This document shows positions 43,155-52,663 of a stretch of DNA of 64,000 nt, piece by piece. The notes beneath the pieces are model-generated. The model was not told the DNA's origin and did no database searches. It worked only from the letters and a program-made list of their open reading frames with translations. The stretch is from Myxococcales bacterium (GTDB lineage: Bacteria > Myxococcota_A > Polyangia > Polyangiales > Houyiibacteriaceae). The stretch lies in the NCBI GenBank assembly GCA_029861865.1, contig JAOTYL010000002.1, forward strand, positions 434,001 through 498,000. Reading direction: 5' to 3'. Made by a program: the position numbers and the translations under genes. Each line of letters opens with the position of its first letter. Position 1 is the first letter of the stretch.

Positions 43155-44650
43155 GCCTGTTCCGAGAGGGGCCTTGTCGCTAGGTACAAAACCTCCATCT
43201 CCGGCGCGACGAGCTCGTCCTTCGGGGGGTTCACACGCTCTCGGCCGGTTGTCGGATCGCGCACTCCGACCACCAAACAACCCGTTGCCGCGCGCATCTC
43301 TTGACTGAGCTGGTCGAATGCAATGGGGGCCGTCACAGTTGTGGGAAGAGCACCGACGTAGAGGTTTTGATGCCCAGCAAACACCACTCGGCTCGTCGCA
43401 TCCGCAATACCAGGATATGACACGGCGTGCGCGAGCAGTGAGTACCCGACTCGGCGGGTTTCGACGACCTCGTCCGCTCCGGCCGCCCTCGCGTGCTGCA
43501 CGTTCTCCGAATCGAGGACCTCTGCAACGATGTGCACGGGCTTCTTGCGCTTCGCTGCCAAGCGGCTCTTGCTGAGGTGCGAACGAATCGTAAATGCCGT
43601 CAGGATCGTCGCGGCATCGGCTTGTTGTGGCTTGATCCGCCGCGAGCCGGTAATGATCACGTTCGCCGACTGCGTGATCCGTGCCTTGCTGAGCTCGCTT
43701 TCCTTGGTCGGATCACCCTGAACCCACATGAACTCCGGCGGAAGCTCGCGCGGTCGTTCGTAGGGACCGAAGAGGACGACAGGTTGCTCGTCGGTGTTGA
43801 TTGCGTTGACCAACACGTCGAGTAGCATCCCGCTTCCCATTTCGTACCCGCAAACGACGATGTGATTGACATAACCGCTCATACGGAACTGCTCCTCTCG
43901 GATACTGAGAACTGCGTGCAACAAACTGTGACCTACGATTCCTGCGAACAGCGCCAACGTGAACATACCGCCGACCATCATGGCGCCGCCGATGATGCGT
44001 CCCAGCGTGGTCACCGGCGTGATATCCCCAAAGCCGACGGTCGTGATCGTTACCAATCCCCACCAGAGGCTGTCGCCGATATTGTTGATTTCGGGGTTCG
44101 CACCGCGCTCCACGAGGAAGAGACTGATTCCCCCCAGAATCGTTTCAGTCCCGAGCACGGAAAACGCAAAGGTGAAAAGAAGGCGGTCTTCTTGGAACGC
44201 CCGCATGACCCCGTAGAACGGGTTCGCATACTTGAAGAGCCGTGCCGTTCGGAGCAGGCGCAAGAGTCGAAGCACCCGAAGGCCGCGCAGAGCGGGGACC
44301 AGCGCGAGTACCGTCAAGATGTCGATCAGCATCATCGGTGTCAGGGCGAAGCGAATCCGCCCCACAATTTCCGTCCGCAGCCGCCCAAGCGGGGTCCTCT
44401 TGAAGACCTCGAGCTCGGGTGGTCGATACGTGAGGATTCGAAGAGAGACTTCGACCGAGAACAACGAAAGGATCACGCGATCGAACCCCTGGAGGACCAT
44501 GTCCCCTCGGGAACCCACAGGAAAGAAGGGTTCGATGATCAAGAGAAGGATCGAAAGCAGGATCAGCGTCCAAACGACGCTCTCCACGATGCGATACGCA
44601 CGAAAGCGAGGTTCGTGAAACGCAGCGTGCAGAAAATCGCCCGCGGTCAT
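43151..44650 (-). CDS. Voltage-sensor-type potassium channel with RCK/TrkA-N domains
   Basis: 499 aa. Six transmembrane helices include an S4-like stretch with repeated Arg (LRVLRLLRLLRTARLF). The selectivity filter is TTVGFGD. The cytoplasmic part has an RCK/TrkA-N Rossmann domain (HIVVCGYEMGSGMLL), ending near residue 380, and a C-terminal region. Ligand unknown. Overlaps a YkgJ-type gene by 4 bases, an odd operon partner. Confidence 0.9.
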   Translation of the reverse strand: MTAGDFLHAAFHEPRFRAYRIVESVVWTLILLSILLLIIEPFFPVGSRGDMVLQGFDRVILSLFSVEVSLRILTYRPPELEVFKRTPLGRLRTEIVGRIRFALTPMMLIDILTVLALVPALRGLRVLRLLRLLRTARLFKYANPFYGVMRAFQEDRLLFTFAFSVLGTETILGGISLFLVERGANPEINNIGDSLWWGLVTITTVGFGDITPVTTLGRIIGGAMMVGGMFTLALFAGIVGHSLLHAVLSIREEQFRMSGYVNHIVVCGYEMGSGMLLDVLVNAINTDEQPVVLFGPYERPRELPPEFMWVQGDPTKESELSKARITQSANVIITGSRRIKPQQADAATILTAFTIRSHLSKSRLAAKRKKPVHIVAEVLDSENVQHARAAGADEVVETRRVGYSLLAHAVSYPGIADATSRVVFAGHQNLYVGALPTTVTAPIAFDQLSQEMRAATGCLVVGVRDPTTGRERVNPPKDELVAPEMEVLYLATRPLSEQA

Positions 44651-44710
44651 GGTGGCCGAGGATTAGGCGCATCGCTGCAGGTGTCAACTGCCGGGTTACG
44701 AAGCGGTGAC

Positions 44711-46933
44711 CTACTCCGCTGCGACCGGTGTGTCCTCGACCTCGTCGAGCTCGATGGCATCCGCGAGAATCTCCGCAATGTCGCGCTGCGCGATCTCTTC
44801 GTCTTTGTCTTGTTTCTTGAGGCCGTCGGTGAGCATCGTCATGCAGAAGGGACAACCGCTGGCAATCGTCGTAGCGCCGGTATCGAGGAGCTGAAGCGTT
44901 CGCTTGTTGTTGACGCGCTCTTCGCCTTGCTCCTCCATGAACATCTGCGCGCCGCCGGCCCCACAACAGAGACCCTTCTTGCGATTCCAGTACGGAACCT
45001 CGGTAAGCTCCAGACCTTCGATCGATTCCAGAATTTGCCGTGGCGAATCGTACACCTGGTTGTAGCGACCGAGATAACAACTGTCGTGGTAGACGACTTT
45101 ACCCCTCACCGCCTTCGAAGGAACAAGCTTGCCAGCGACGAGAAGGCCATTGAGGAAATCACTGTGATGAACCACATCGAACTGGCCCCCAAAATCGCCG
45201 TACTCGTTACCGAGGATGTTGAAACAGTGGGGGCATGCCGTGATCACTGTCTTCTTCGACACTTCGTAGCCGTTGAGGGTTTGGACGTTCTGCTCTGCGA
45301 GCATCTGGAAAAGGTATTCGTTCCCTGCGCGCCTAGCTGGGTCCCCCGTGCAGGTTTCTTCGGTCCCGAGGATCGCAAAGTCCACGCGGGCCTTCTTCAG
45401 TAACTTGGCCACCGAGCGAGCGACCCTCTTGGCACGGTCGTCGTAACTCGCCGCGCATCCAACCCAGTAGAGCACTTCGGCGTCGGGTTTGTCGCCAAGA
45501 AGGGGAATCTGCAGCCCGTCGGTCCAGTCGCCGCGGTCCATCGAGGAGAGGTTCCAGGGATTGCCATTGGTCTCGATACCGTTGAATGCCCCTTGAAGCT
45601 CGCTGGGGAACTCGTTCTTCATCATGACCTCCTCGCGGCGCATGCCGACAATCTTGTCGACATAGGAGATCATGACTGGGCACTGCTCCTCGCACGCGCG
45701 ACACGAGGTACACCCCCAGATGACGTCGGGGTGCAAGATGTTGGGGATGAGGTCGACCACCGTATCGCCGACGAAGTAGGCGCCTTCGGGAGCTCGAGGA
45801 AAGGTGTGAATCGGCTCTTCGCCCGAGCTCGGCGTCGGCTCTTCAACTGGGCCGTCGCTCGGCTCCGCCACCAAAGCGTCTTTGCCAAACATCGCTTGCT
45901 CGGTTGCGTACAAGTGGTCGCGCAAGGCAAGAGTGAGGTGCTTCGGGGAAAGCTTCTTGTCGGTGATGTAGGCTGGACAGTTGTCGCTGCACCGACCGCA
46001 CTCGGTGCAGGTATACAAGTCCATGATGTGCTTGTAGGTGAGATCGGTGAGCCGGTTGATGCCGAGCGATTCCTCTCGCTCGACCTTCCCTTCGAGGTCC
46101 TCGACTTTGGGCAGCGCATTGGGGCGCGGGTCGTAGGCGAATACGTTCGGAATGACGGTCAGCACGTGGAAGTGCTTCGAGTAGGGCAAGATGTTCAGAA
46201 AGATCAGGACGAACGACGAGTGCCACCAGAACCCCGCGTGCTGAAGTGCGCGAAGTGCAGAATCGTTCTCGACGCCCGACAGGAGTTGCGCCGTGATCCC
46301 CCCGAATGGTTCCCACCACCCGGCGTGAATCGGCTCGCCAAATGCCTGCGAGTCCAGAACGAGCGAGGAGCCGACGTAAAGGAAGTCCGCCAGCATCATC
46401 GTGATGATGATGAAGAGGATTAGGATGGGCTCGGTGAAGACATACCGATTGACCTGATGGCCGAGTGTCATCCTCGGCTTGTCCTTGACGGCTTCGGGGT
46501 CACCGCTGTCGTAGCCGCGTTTGACCCAGCGAAGATAGAGGAATGCCAGCGAGCCAACGATTGCCGCGAAGGCTGCGAGCTCCTTGATGAAGGAATACCC
46601 CTTGCCGATGATGTGGCTCTCGCTCAGCACTCCCCAGAAGTCGAATCCGGAATCGAAACCTCGCCCCCACAACATCAAGCTGTTCAACAACAGCACTTGG
46701 AAGGCGATGAAGATCCCCACGTGGGCGAAACCCGCGAGAGTGTAGTTGGGCATCCTCTTCTGCCCGAAGGCGTAAATGAGCGTCGTCTTGACCCGATCGA
46801 GGACCTGCTCCGACGTCCAAGCAAAGCGGGGGTCGGGAACGCCAACTTTGACTTGCCGTAGTCGCTTGTATGCCGACCACGAGAATAAGCCAAGCGTGCT
46901 TGCCAACAGCAATGTCATCCAAATCGGACCCAT
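44711..46933 (-). CDS. Membrane Fe-S oxidoreductase (HdrD/GlpC-like, EtfD/EMO type)
   Basis: 740 aa from ATG 46933, with AGGGAGAAG about 5 bases upstream (the frame is open to 47008). The N-terminal third holds five or six transmembrane helices of the nitrate-reductase-gamma kind with His residues. It is followed by two 4Fe-4S motifs (CTECGRCSDNCP, CTSCRACEEQCP) and two CCG domains (CPHC; GLCCGAGG, GCPFC). This layout matches the ETF-to-quinone oxidoreductase EtfD/EMO proteins, so it may pass electrons from ETF and acyl-CoA dehydrogenases to the membrane quinone. No ETF genes are nearby. Confidence 0.82.
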   Translation of the reverse strand: MGPIWMTLLLASTLGLFSWSAYKRLRQVKVGVPDPRFAWTSEQVLDRVKTTLIYAFGQKRMPNYTLAGFAHVGIFIAFQVLLLNSLMLWGRGFDSGFDFWGVLSESHIIGKGYSFIKELAAFAAIVGSLAFLYLRWVKRGYDSGDPEAVKDKPRMTLGHQVNRYVFTEPILILFIIITMMLADFLYVGSSLVLDSQAFGEPIHAGWWEPFGGITAQLLSGVENDSALRALQHAGFWWHSSFVLIFLNILPYSKHFHVLTVIPNVFAYDPRPNALPKVEDLEGKVEREESLGINRLTDLTYKHIMDLYTCTECGRCSDNCPAYITDKKLSPKHLTLALRDHLYATEQAMFGKDALVAEPSDGPVEEPTPSSGEEPIHTFPRAPEGAYFVGDTVVDLIPNILHPDVIWGCTSCRACEEQCPVMISYVDKIVGMRREEVMMKNEFPSELQGAFNGIETNGNPWNLSSMDRGDWTDGLQIPLLGDKPDAEVLYWVGCAASYDDRAKRVARSVAKLLKKARVDFAILGTEETCTGDPARRAGNEYLFQMLAEQNVQTLNGYEVSKKTVITACPHCFNILGNEYGDFGGQFDVVHHSDFLNGLLVAGKLVPSKAVRGKVVYHDSCYLGRYNQVYDSPRQILESIEGLELTEVPYWNRKKGLCCGAGGAQMFMEEQGEERVNNKRTLQLLDTGATTIASGCPFCMTMLTDGLKKQDKDEEIAQRDIAEILADAIELDEVEDTPVAAE

Positions 46934-47076
46934 CGACTTCTCCCTGACCTCGAGCGCGGAACCAGTGCCAACGTAGGCTCGCGCTGCGCGAAGGTCTAGA
47001 GGTGCCACGCATCGAAGTCAACCGGTGTCATTGCGCCGGCCGAGCCTCTTCTTGCCCCGTCGACTATGATGTGAGG

Positions 47077-48606
47077 ATGGGCCGCGCCGTAGCGATAATT
47101 CTACTGGGAGTTACAGCGTGCACACCCCCTGCCCCGCGAACCGTTCCGCGGATCGTTGACGGCCGGGTCGAGGAAGGAGCCTTCGTCTCGCCCTACGCTT
47201 ACGAGTGGTTCATCGAAGGCGAGGTTTCTGCCGCCAAAAAGGAGCATGACTACGCCGCCATCGCACTCGAAACCGCGACCGCGGCGCCATCGGAAGACGT
47301 GTTGCTCATGACGCGCCTAGCCGAGGAATACGAGAGGAGCGGCGCCTCTCGACGCGCGGATCGAACACTCACATTGGCGCGGCGGAGCTATCCCGAATCG
47401 GCGCGGGTCGACGTCGCCGCAGGACGCATCAAACGCCACAGAGGCGATCTCGACGGTGCCATGACATCGTTTCTCGAAGCCAGACGGCGGGCTCCGAAAT
47501 GGGAAGAACCCGTGATCGCGTTAGCCGAAGTGCTCCGAACGCAGGGACACCGGCTCAGGGCCAACGCGTTACTGATCGAGTACATCACCGTAAACCACGA
47601 GACGAACACGACGGGCGCACGCCGCGTCCTAATCGACTTCGCTCGCCGAAGGGGCGACGCCGAAACGTTGCTGCATGCGCTCTCCGTCGGCGACGGATCG
47701 AACCCGGAACGCAAAGCGCGCTTGGCTGCACGGGTCGCGTTCGATACGGGTCAACCCGCGCTTGCCGCACGGTTGTTGGCGGACACGGTCAGAGCGCCCG
47801 AAAATAGGCTGCTTTGGCTTCGGGCTCTGACGGCGAGCGGCGAGCGGAAGACAGCGCGGGAATTCCTCGAGAGCGCCAGAAGCGACGAGCTGGGTGGATC
47901 AGTCGCCCATGCAGAGCTCTTCATCGAGGTCGACGAGCCTGATCGAGCACTGAACCTCTTAAGAGCGGCCCCGAGCTCGCCGCGCGCACAGTACGCCGAG
48001 GGGATGGCGCTGCTCGAACGAGGCGATTACCTCCAAGCTTCACGCACTTTGTGCGATGTCCCCAGCGGAAGCTCGACCTTCGAAGCCGCGCGCATCGGGT
48101 TTGCGAAGTCCTCGGAAGCGCAGCGACGCACGGGGGCCGCCGCCGAAGCCTTGAGTCTCGCGCCTCACGACTCGCTGACCGTCCGCGTCAGGCTTGCGGA
48201 GCTCTATCTGGTGCAGGGAGACCTCCGGGCCGCGTTGGGGCTCTTCGATGCCAAGCTCGCCTCCGATCGCGCTGCAGTCGCTACGATTCTGGAACGAGCG
48301 GGACACTACGAGGAAGCCGCTGCCTATTATGGCACGCTAGAACCGAGCGCGTCCGATGATCCGCGCTTGCAGGCCCGCTCTACAGCCGAGCGGCTGGCCG
48401 CGCGCAGGCTCTATGGTCCCGCAACGATGATTCTCGAGCAGTGGAGCGAAACCGCGCCTGCCGATCTCTATGCCCGGGTGCGTTTGGTCGAGCTTCTCAA
48501 GGAAGCAGGCCAACCGGAAACGGCGGCCGAGAGGGGTCTCGCCACCTTGCCGCTCGTCGACGACTCACGTCTACGCGCGCATCTCGTCTCAATACTCGCC
48601 GAATAG
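47077..48606 (+). CDS. TPR-repeat lipoprotein
   Basis: 509 aa from ATG 47077. The signal segment IILLGVTAC gives a lipobox. The rest is all-helical, with at least eight TPR-like pairs (for example RLAEEYERSGASRRADRTL and LAELYLVQGDLRAALGLFD). It is probably a periplasmic or outer-membrane scaffold, perhaps for secretion or an envelope complex. The end overlaps the convergent regulator gene by 18 bases. Confidence 0.75.
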   Translation: MGRAVAIILLGVTACTPPAPRTVPRIVDGRVEEGAFVSPYAYEWFIEGEVSAAKKEHDYAAIALETATAAPSEDVLLMTRLAEEYERSGASRRADRTLTLARRSYPESARVDVAAGRIKRHRGDLDGAMTSFLEARRRAPKWEEPVIALAEVLRTQGHRLRANALLIEYITVNHETNTTGARRVLIDFARRRGDAETLLHALSVGDGSNPERKARLAARVAFDTGQPALAARLLADTVRAPENRLLWLRALTASGERKTAREFLESARSDELGGSVAHAELFIEVDEPDRALNLLRAAPSSPRAQYAEGMALLERGDYLQASRTLCDVPSGSSTFEAARIGFAKSSEAQRRTGAAAEALSLAPHDSLTVRVRLAELYLVQGDLRAALGLFDAKLASDRAAVATILERAGHYEEAAAYYGTLEPSASDDPRLQARSTAERLAARRLYGPATMILEQWSETAPADLYARVRLVELLKEAGQPETAAERGLATLPLVDDSRLRAHLVSILAE

Positions 48607-49197
48607 ATCCTGAATTCGGACGTCGAGCGCGGTTGCGATCTTGTACAGCGAGCTGATCGAAGCGCTGGATTCGGCGCGTTCGATCTGTGAGAGGAGGGAA
48701 ACGCTCAGCCCGGTGCGGCGTGCCATTTGTTTGAGCGTGAGGCTTCGGTCCTTGCGGAGTCCTCGAATGGTTTCTCCGATGACGCGGTGCAGATTTTCCT
48801 CGGGCGTCCGAAGCAAACCCTTCTTGCGCATGACTCGGTCGAGGACCTCGCGAAACTCGTCTGGGTTGAACGGTTTCTTGAGATAGTCGACAGCATCGAG
48901 CTTCATCGACTGCACGGCGGTGTCGAGAGAGGGATAGCCGGTGAAGATCACCACCGCGACGTCGCTGTCGACCTTGCGAATCTGCTCCAAAACCTCGACG
49001 CCACCAAGTCCGGGCATCATGAGATCGAGCACGACGAGGTGATAGCCGCCGTCTTTGACTTCATCGGGCGCGTCCTTGGGCTCGGCAATCGTAGTGACCT
49101 CAAAGCCATCCTTGGTGAGGAAGGTCTCCATGAACTCCAAGATCGCCGGATCGTCGTCGACGACGAGAACTTTTACCGGTGGTAGCGCCTTTGCCAT
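48589..49197 (-). CDS. Response regulator with XRE-type helix-turn-helix
   Basis: 202 aa from ATG 49197, with GGAGG just upstream. A receiver domain (VLVVDDDPA; phospho-acceptor in LVVLDLMMPG; lysine in DYLKKPF) is followed by a lambda/XRE-type helix-turn-helix (LTLKQMARRTGLSVSLLSQIERAE) instead of a usual output domain. XRE-type receiver fusions occur in Myxococcota; no paired kinase is next to it. The convergent TPR gene overlaps its 3' end by 18 bases. Confidence 0.85.
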   Translation of the reverse strand: MAKALPPVKVLVVDDDPAILEFMETFLTKDGFEVTTIAEPKDAPDEVKDGGYHLVVLDLMMPGLGGVEVLEQIRKVDSDVAVVIFTGYPSLDTAVQSMKLDAVDYLKKPFNPDEFREVLDRVMRKKGLLRTPEENLHRVIGETIRGLRKDRSLTLKQMARRTGLSVSLLSQIERAESSASISSLYKIATALDVRIQDLFGEY

Positions 49198-49237
49198 TGT
49201 GCCTCCGCCAAGAATTTTATCTTCAGTGTTCGATTCT

Positions 49238-49313
<76 letters not shown>

Positions 49314-49363
49314 TATTTCAAGCTCGGCGGAATCTAGCGTTGTGGCGGAGAACTGTCAACGAG

Positions 49364-50689
49364 TTATCCTACATGTACCCACACCAGGATTTGGTAGGCG
49401 TCTGCCCAGGGCCCCGACCCGGGCACCCAGGGCCCGAGAGCAAAGGGCTGGCTCGTCCAAAAGGGCAATAATTTCGGACCGAAAGACCGCGAGGTTGCCG
49501 GCGCGAAGCTTGGCAGATCGGCGCGCTCGGCGACCCTGGTTCCTTCCTCGCGAAGTGGCGAACAGACGGCGTAAAGCAGGGTTCCTCCGGGCCGCACCCG
49601 TGCGGCAGCGTGCTCGAGGATGAGCCGCTGAGTCTCACCCATCTGGGCTGCGTCCTGGGAACCGATCCGCAGTAAAATTTCAGGCCGGCGGCGAAGAGTC
49701 CCGAGCCCGGTGCATGGAGCGTCGACGAGGACCCGATCGAACAGGCCGACGACCCTGCCGGGGCCCGCGGTCCAGTCCACGCAGGCGCGCTCGAGCGACG
49801 ATGTGCTGAGACGAAGGCGCTCGAGCTCGTCCGAAATCTGAAGAAGCTTGTGTTCGTGAAGGTCCGTCGCCACCACGCTGCCGGAGGGTCCGACGGCCTC
49901 GACCAGCTGCGCGGTCTTTCCTCCGCGTCCAGCGCAAACATCGAGCACGCGCTCCCCCGGAAGAGCCCCGAGCAGCTCTCCAACCAGCTGCGCGCCTTCC
50001 TCCTGAACCGCGAAGTCGCCTCGAAGGTACGCCTTTAGCTCTCGAAGATCGCCGCCACCGCTCACGCGCAGACCACGCGAGCAGAGTGCGGTCCGCGCAA
50101 CCGAGGCGCCAGGTCGAGCAGCGCGGATCTCCGCCGCGACCTCATCCGGATCCACATCGGCGCGAAGACGAAGATCGAGGAACGTCGCGTCGTCCTCCAA
50201 CCTCAAGAGCGCTTCGACGTGGTCCGCGCCGATCGAATCTCGCAAGGTCCGATCCAGCCATGGAGGCACGACGAGCTTCGATGGAAGTTGCGGATCGACC
50301 GGGCGCATCGTCGCGATCTTCCGGAGGATTGCGTTCGCAAAGCCAGCGACGCGCGTGCCTCGTTTCTGACGGACGAGCTCGACTGTGTCGTTTACGACAG
50401 CATGAGAAGGCACTCGGCCGAGATGTAAGAGCTGAAATGTACCGCCAAGCAACGCCGCGTGTGTCCAAGCATCGACGCGCAGAGGACGGGTAGCATGCTG
50501 TTTGATCGCTGCGTCGAGCGCTGGCAAGACGCGCAGCACACCGTATACGATCTGGGTTGCCAACGCGGCGTCCAGACTGCTCGACTGAGAGCGTCTGAGC
50601 TCGGCATCGAGCGTTGGCGCAGCCCAGGCGTCATCGTGCACGACACGATGCAGAACGCGGGTGGCGATCCGTCTAGCTGGCGCAACCAC
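49364..50689 (-). CDS. rsmB: 16S rRNA (cytosine-967-C5)-methyltransferase
   Basis: 441 aa, GTG start. The N-terminal part resembles the NusB fold common to RsmB (RVLHRVVHDDAWAAP). The SAM domain has LDVCAGRGGKTAQL and the catalytic motif DAPCTGLGTLRRRPEI, with the second Cys in YAVCSPLREEG. It methylates C967 of 16S rRNA. The tRNA-Pro gene lies just downstream. No fmt or def neighbours. Confidence 0.93.
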   Translation of the reverse strand: MVAPARRIATRVLHRVVHDDAWAAPTLDAELRRSQSSSLDAALATQIVYGVLRVLPALDAAIKQHATRPLRVDAWTHAALLGGTFQLLHLGRVPSHAVVNDTVELVRQKRGTRVAGFANAILRKIATMRPVDPQLPSKLVVPPWLDRTLRDSIGADHVEALLRLEDDATFLDLRLRADVDPDEVAAEIRAARPGASVARTALCSRGLRVSGGGDLRELKAYLRGDFAVQEEGAQLVGELLGALPGERVLDVCAGRGGKTAQLVEAVGPSGSVVATDLHEHKLLQISDELERLRLSTSSLERACVDWTAGPGRVVGLFDRVLVDAPCTGLGTLRRRPEILLRIGSQDAAQMGETQRLILEHAAARVRPGGTLLYAVCSPLREEGTRVAERADLPSFAPATSRSFGPKLLPFWTSQPFALGPWVPGSGPWADAYQILVWVHVG

Positions 50690-50809
50690 GAGTGGAGCTT
50701 ACTCGCGTCGCGAGGCTGGGCACGGAGATTGGAGAGCCGGGCTTGCGCATGATACCGTGACGACCGTGGGGAACGCCTCCAAAGTTCCGCGAGAGCGAAG
50801 GGTGAGGCG

Positions 50810-51688
50810 ATGAGTGCCTTGGTGCTGGTCGCTGATCCGGATCCCTTCGATCTGCGCCTACTGCACGAAGCATGCGAGGCGGCAGGCTATGACGTCGTGA
50901 CTGCAGCCGATGGACCCGAAGTGCTGGCCATGGTGGCTCGGCGACAACCCGACCTGCTGATGCTCGACGCCAACATGTCGGAGGTGAACGCGTTCGAGAT
51001 CCTGCGCATCCTCAAGGCCGATGCGAGCCTTCAGAACATCCCCGTGCTGCTCGTCACCGACGAGGGCGATTTGGATTCGCGTCGCCGAGGCATCGAGCTC
51101 GGGGCCGAGGACTATCTCACGCGACCCTACCGTGTGTTCGAGATTCAACAACGCGTGCGCAACGTGTTACGCGCTACGCGCCGGGATCGTCTTGGTATTC
51201 CGGAAAGCACGCCGCCTGCCGACCAGCGTGATCCAGTCACTGGTGCAGGCACGCCCTCGCAGCTCTTGATCAGCTTGGACTACGAGCACACCCGTGCGGA
51301 ACGTTATGGACATCCGCTCACGTGCATGGTGGTACGTCTCGGCAACGCCAATGCGATCGCAGAAGCGAGCGAGGACGGCACGACGGACAGAGTCATGGCC
51401 CTGATCGGCACGGGGTTGCGGGGATGCATTCGTGCTGTCGACCACCTCTTTCGACTGCGCCGCGACGAGTTTTGCATCTTGCTGCCCGAGACCGATGGCG
51501 ACGGTGCGGTATACGTGCTTCGCAGATTGGAAGGACAGATCGCAAGTGGGGAGCTGTGGGGGCAGGCGGTTGCGCCCCGACCTGCGATGGAGATCGCGGT
51601 GACCAGCACACCTGCCACCACGGTGAAAAGCGGCGACGACCTTCTCAAGCAAACGCGTCACCAGCTCAAAGCGAGCGGGCCGAGCTAG
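50810..51688 (+). CDS. Receiver protein with degenerate GGDEF domain
   Basis: 292 aa. An N-terminal receiver (VLVADPDP; phospho-acceptor in LLMLDANMSEV; YLTRPYR with Arg replacing nothing obvious of the usual Lys) is followed by a nucleotidyl-cyclase-like domain whose GGDEF is changed to LRRDEF. The catalytic signature is lost, so the C-terminal part likely does not make cyclic-di-GMP and may only bind or regulate. It is divergent from rsmB with 120 bases between. Confidence 0.72.
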   Translation: MSALVLVADPDPFDLRLLHEACEAAGYDVVTAADGPEVLAMVARRQPDLLMLDANMSEVNAFEILRILKADASLQNIPVLLVTDEGDLDSRRRGIELGAEDYLTRPYRVFEIQQRVRNVLRATRRDRLGIPESTPPADQRDPVTGAGTPSQLLISLDYEHTRAERYGHPLTCMVVRLGNANAIAEASEDGTTDRVMALIGTGLRGCIRAVDHLFRLRRDEFCILLPETDGDGAVYVLRRLEGQIASGELWGQAVAPRPAMEIAVTSTPATTVKSGDDLLKQTRHQLKASGPS

Positions 51689-51696
51689 AGCTCTGC

Positions 51697-52134
51697 CTAG
51701 AGTGCCGAAGCGAACCGGACGACCCAAAGAACGACACCGCAGCCTGCGACGGCCAACGCCCATCGATCCAATGAGAGGCGGTCGACCACTGTGGCGAAGG
51801 ACCAACCGCGCACGAGCGCCAAGATGCTGATCGGAACGGTCGCACACACGACCAAGAACAAGACCAAACCAAGTGGGTTGGACGCCCCCGCGAGCCACCA
51901 CTGCCCACGGACCCCATATGCGAACGCCGTGGTGAGCCCGCAGCCCGGGCATGGGTAGCCAGTGAGCGCGAGGAAACCACAGGGGGGAAGGCCCAACTGC
52001 ATGTGGGTTCCGTAGCCACTCGGGTCGGGCTCGAGCCACGCGGCCGCGATGAGCACTGCAAACCCGCCAGCTGCCAAGCTCGCCCAAAGAAGGCGCTCTG
52101 CAACCGAGGTGGAGCGGATCTCATCAGATGGCAT
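51697..52134 (-). CDS. DUF2752 membrane protein
   Basis: 145 aa from ATG 52134. Three transmembrane segments are visible, and the family mark GYPCPGCGLTTAF is present. Function unknown. ATG 52134 overlaps the end of the preceding DUF501 gene by 11 bases, so they are probably coupled. An in-frame start at 52263 lies inside that gene. Confidence 0.8.
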   Translation of the reverse strand: MPSDEIRSTSVAERLLWASLAAGGFAVLIAAAWLEPDPSGYGTHMQLGLPPCGFLALTGYPCPGCGLTTAFAYGVRGQWWLAGASNPLGLVLFLVVCATVPISILALVRGWSFATVVDRLSLDRWALAVAGCGVVLWVVRFASAL

Positions 52135-52663
52135 CGGTCTCGCGCCAATCGGGATTTCGCCCGAAGCGACCGTCGATGTGAATGACACAGGGCACGGTAC
52201 ACCGAGGCTCTCCGATCGTGCGCGCGACGTCCAGTCCGATGGGATTGGCATTGCCAGCGGCATGGTCCGCGTAGTGCGCGTGCAGGCATTTTACGCCTCT
52301 CGATGTGCCACCTACCCCACCACTGGGCCTCGGATGCACTCCAGGCGACAGCGACTCGTCACGTTCGCGTTCATACCGCGCGTGTGCTGAGGCCAATCGT
52401 GCCGCCAACGCTTGGTCGACTTCGAGCTTGGCCTGGGCCGCACGGACACCGCCTTCCGCTTCAAGTCGCGCGATTCGACGATGGGCGAGCGGACAAGTCA
52501 GCCAATAGCGCGTGGGAAACGGCTCGCCGGTGTCCAGGATTGGTGGCACCGCAGCGACGATGGGGAGCTTTTGGTTGCACCGACGAAGTACTTTCGAGGT
52601 CGCGCGCAAGGGGCGCCCAATCTGAAGAGCAAGGACATCGCTATCTTGCTCGTGCCCGGTCAT
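52124..52663 (-). CDS. DUF501 protein
   Basis: 179 aa from ATG 52663. Family marks include PFPTRYWLTCPLAHRRIARLE, then SGGVGG and VKCLHAHYAD, with Cys in both. DUF501 is widespread and of unknown function; it often lies near cell-division genes in actinobacteria. Here it overlaps the stop of the YkgJ-type gene (TAATG) and the start of the DUF2752 gene. Confidence 0.85.
   Translation of the reverse strand: MTGHEQDSDVLALQIGRPLRATSKVLRRCNQKLPIVAAVPPILDTGEPFPTRYWLTCPLAHRRIARLEAEGGVRAAQAKLEVDQALAARLASAHARYERERDESLSPGVHPRPSGGVGGTSRGVKCLHAHYADHAAGNANPIGLDVARTIGEPRCTVPCVIHIDGRFGRNPDWRETDAI

Noticed and set aside
43862-45403. 513-residue open frame on the plus strand
   Set aside because: It lies antisense to the potassium channel and EtfD-like genes, whose motifs are clear; its own sequence is His/Arg/Glu-rich without any family motif.
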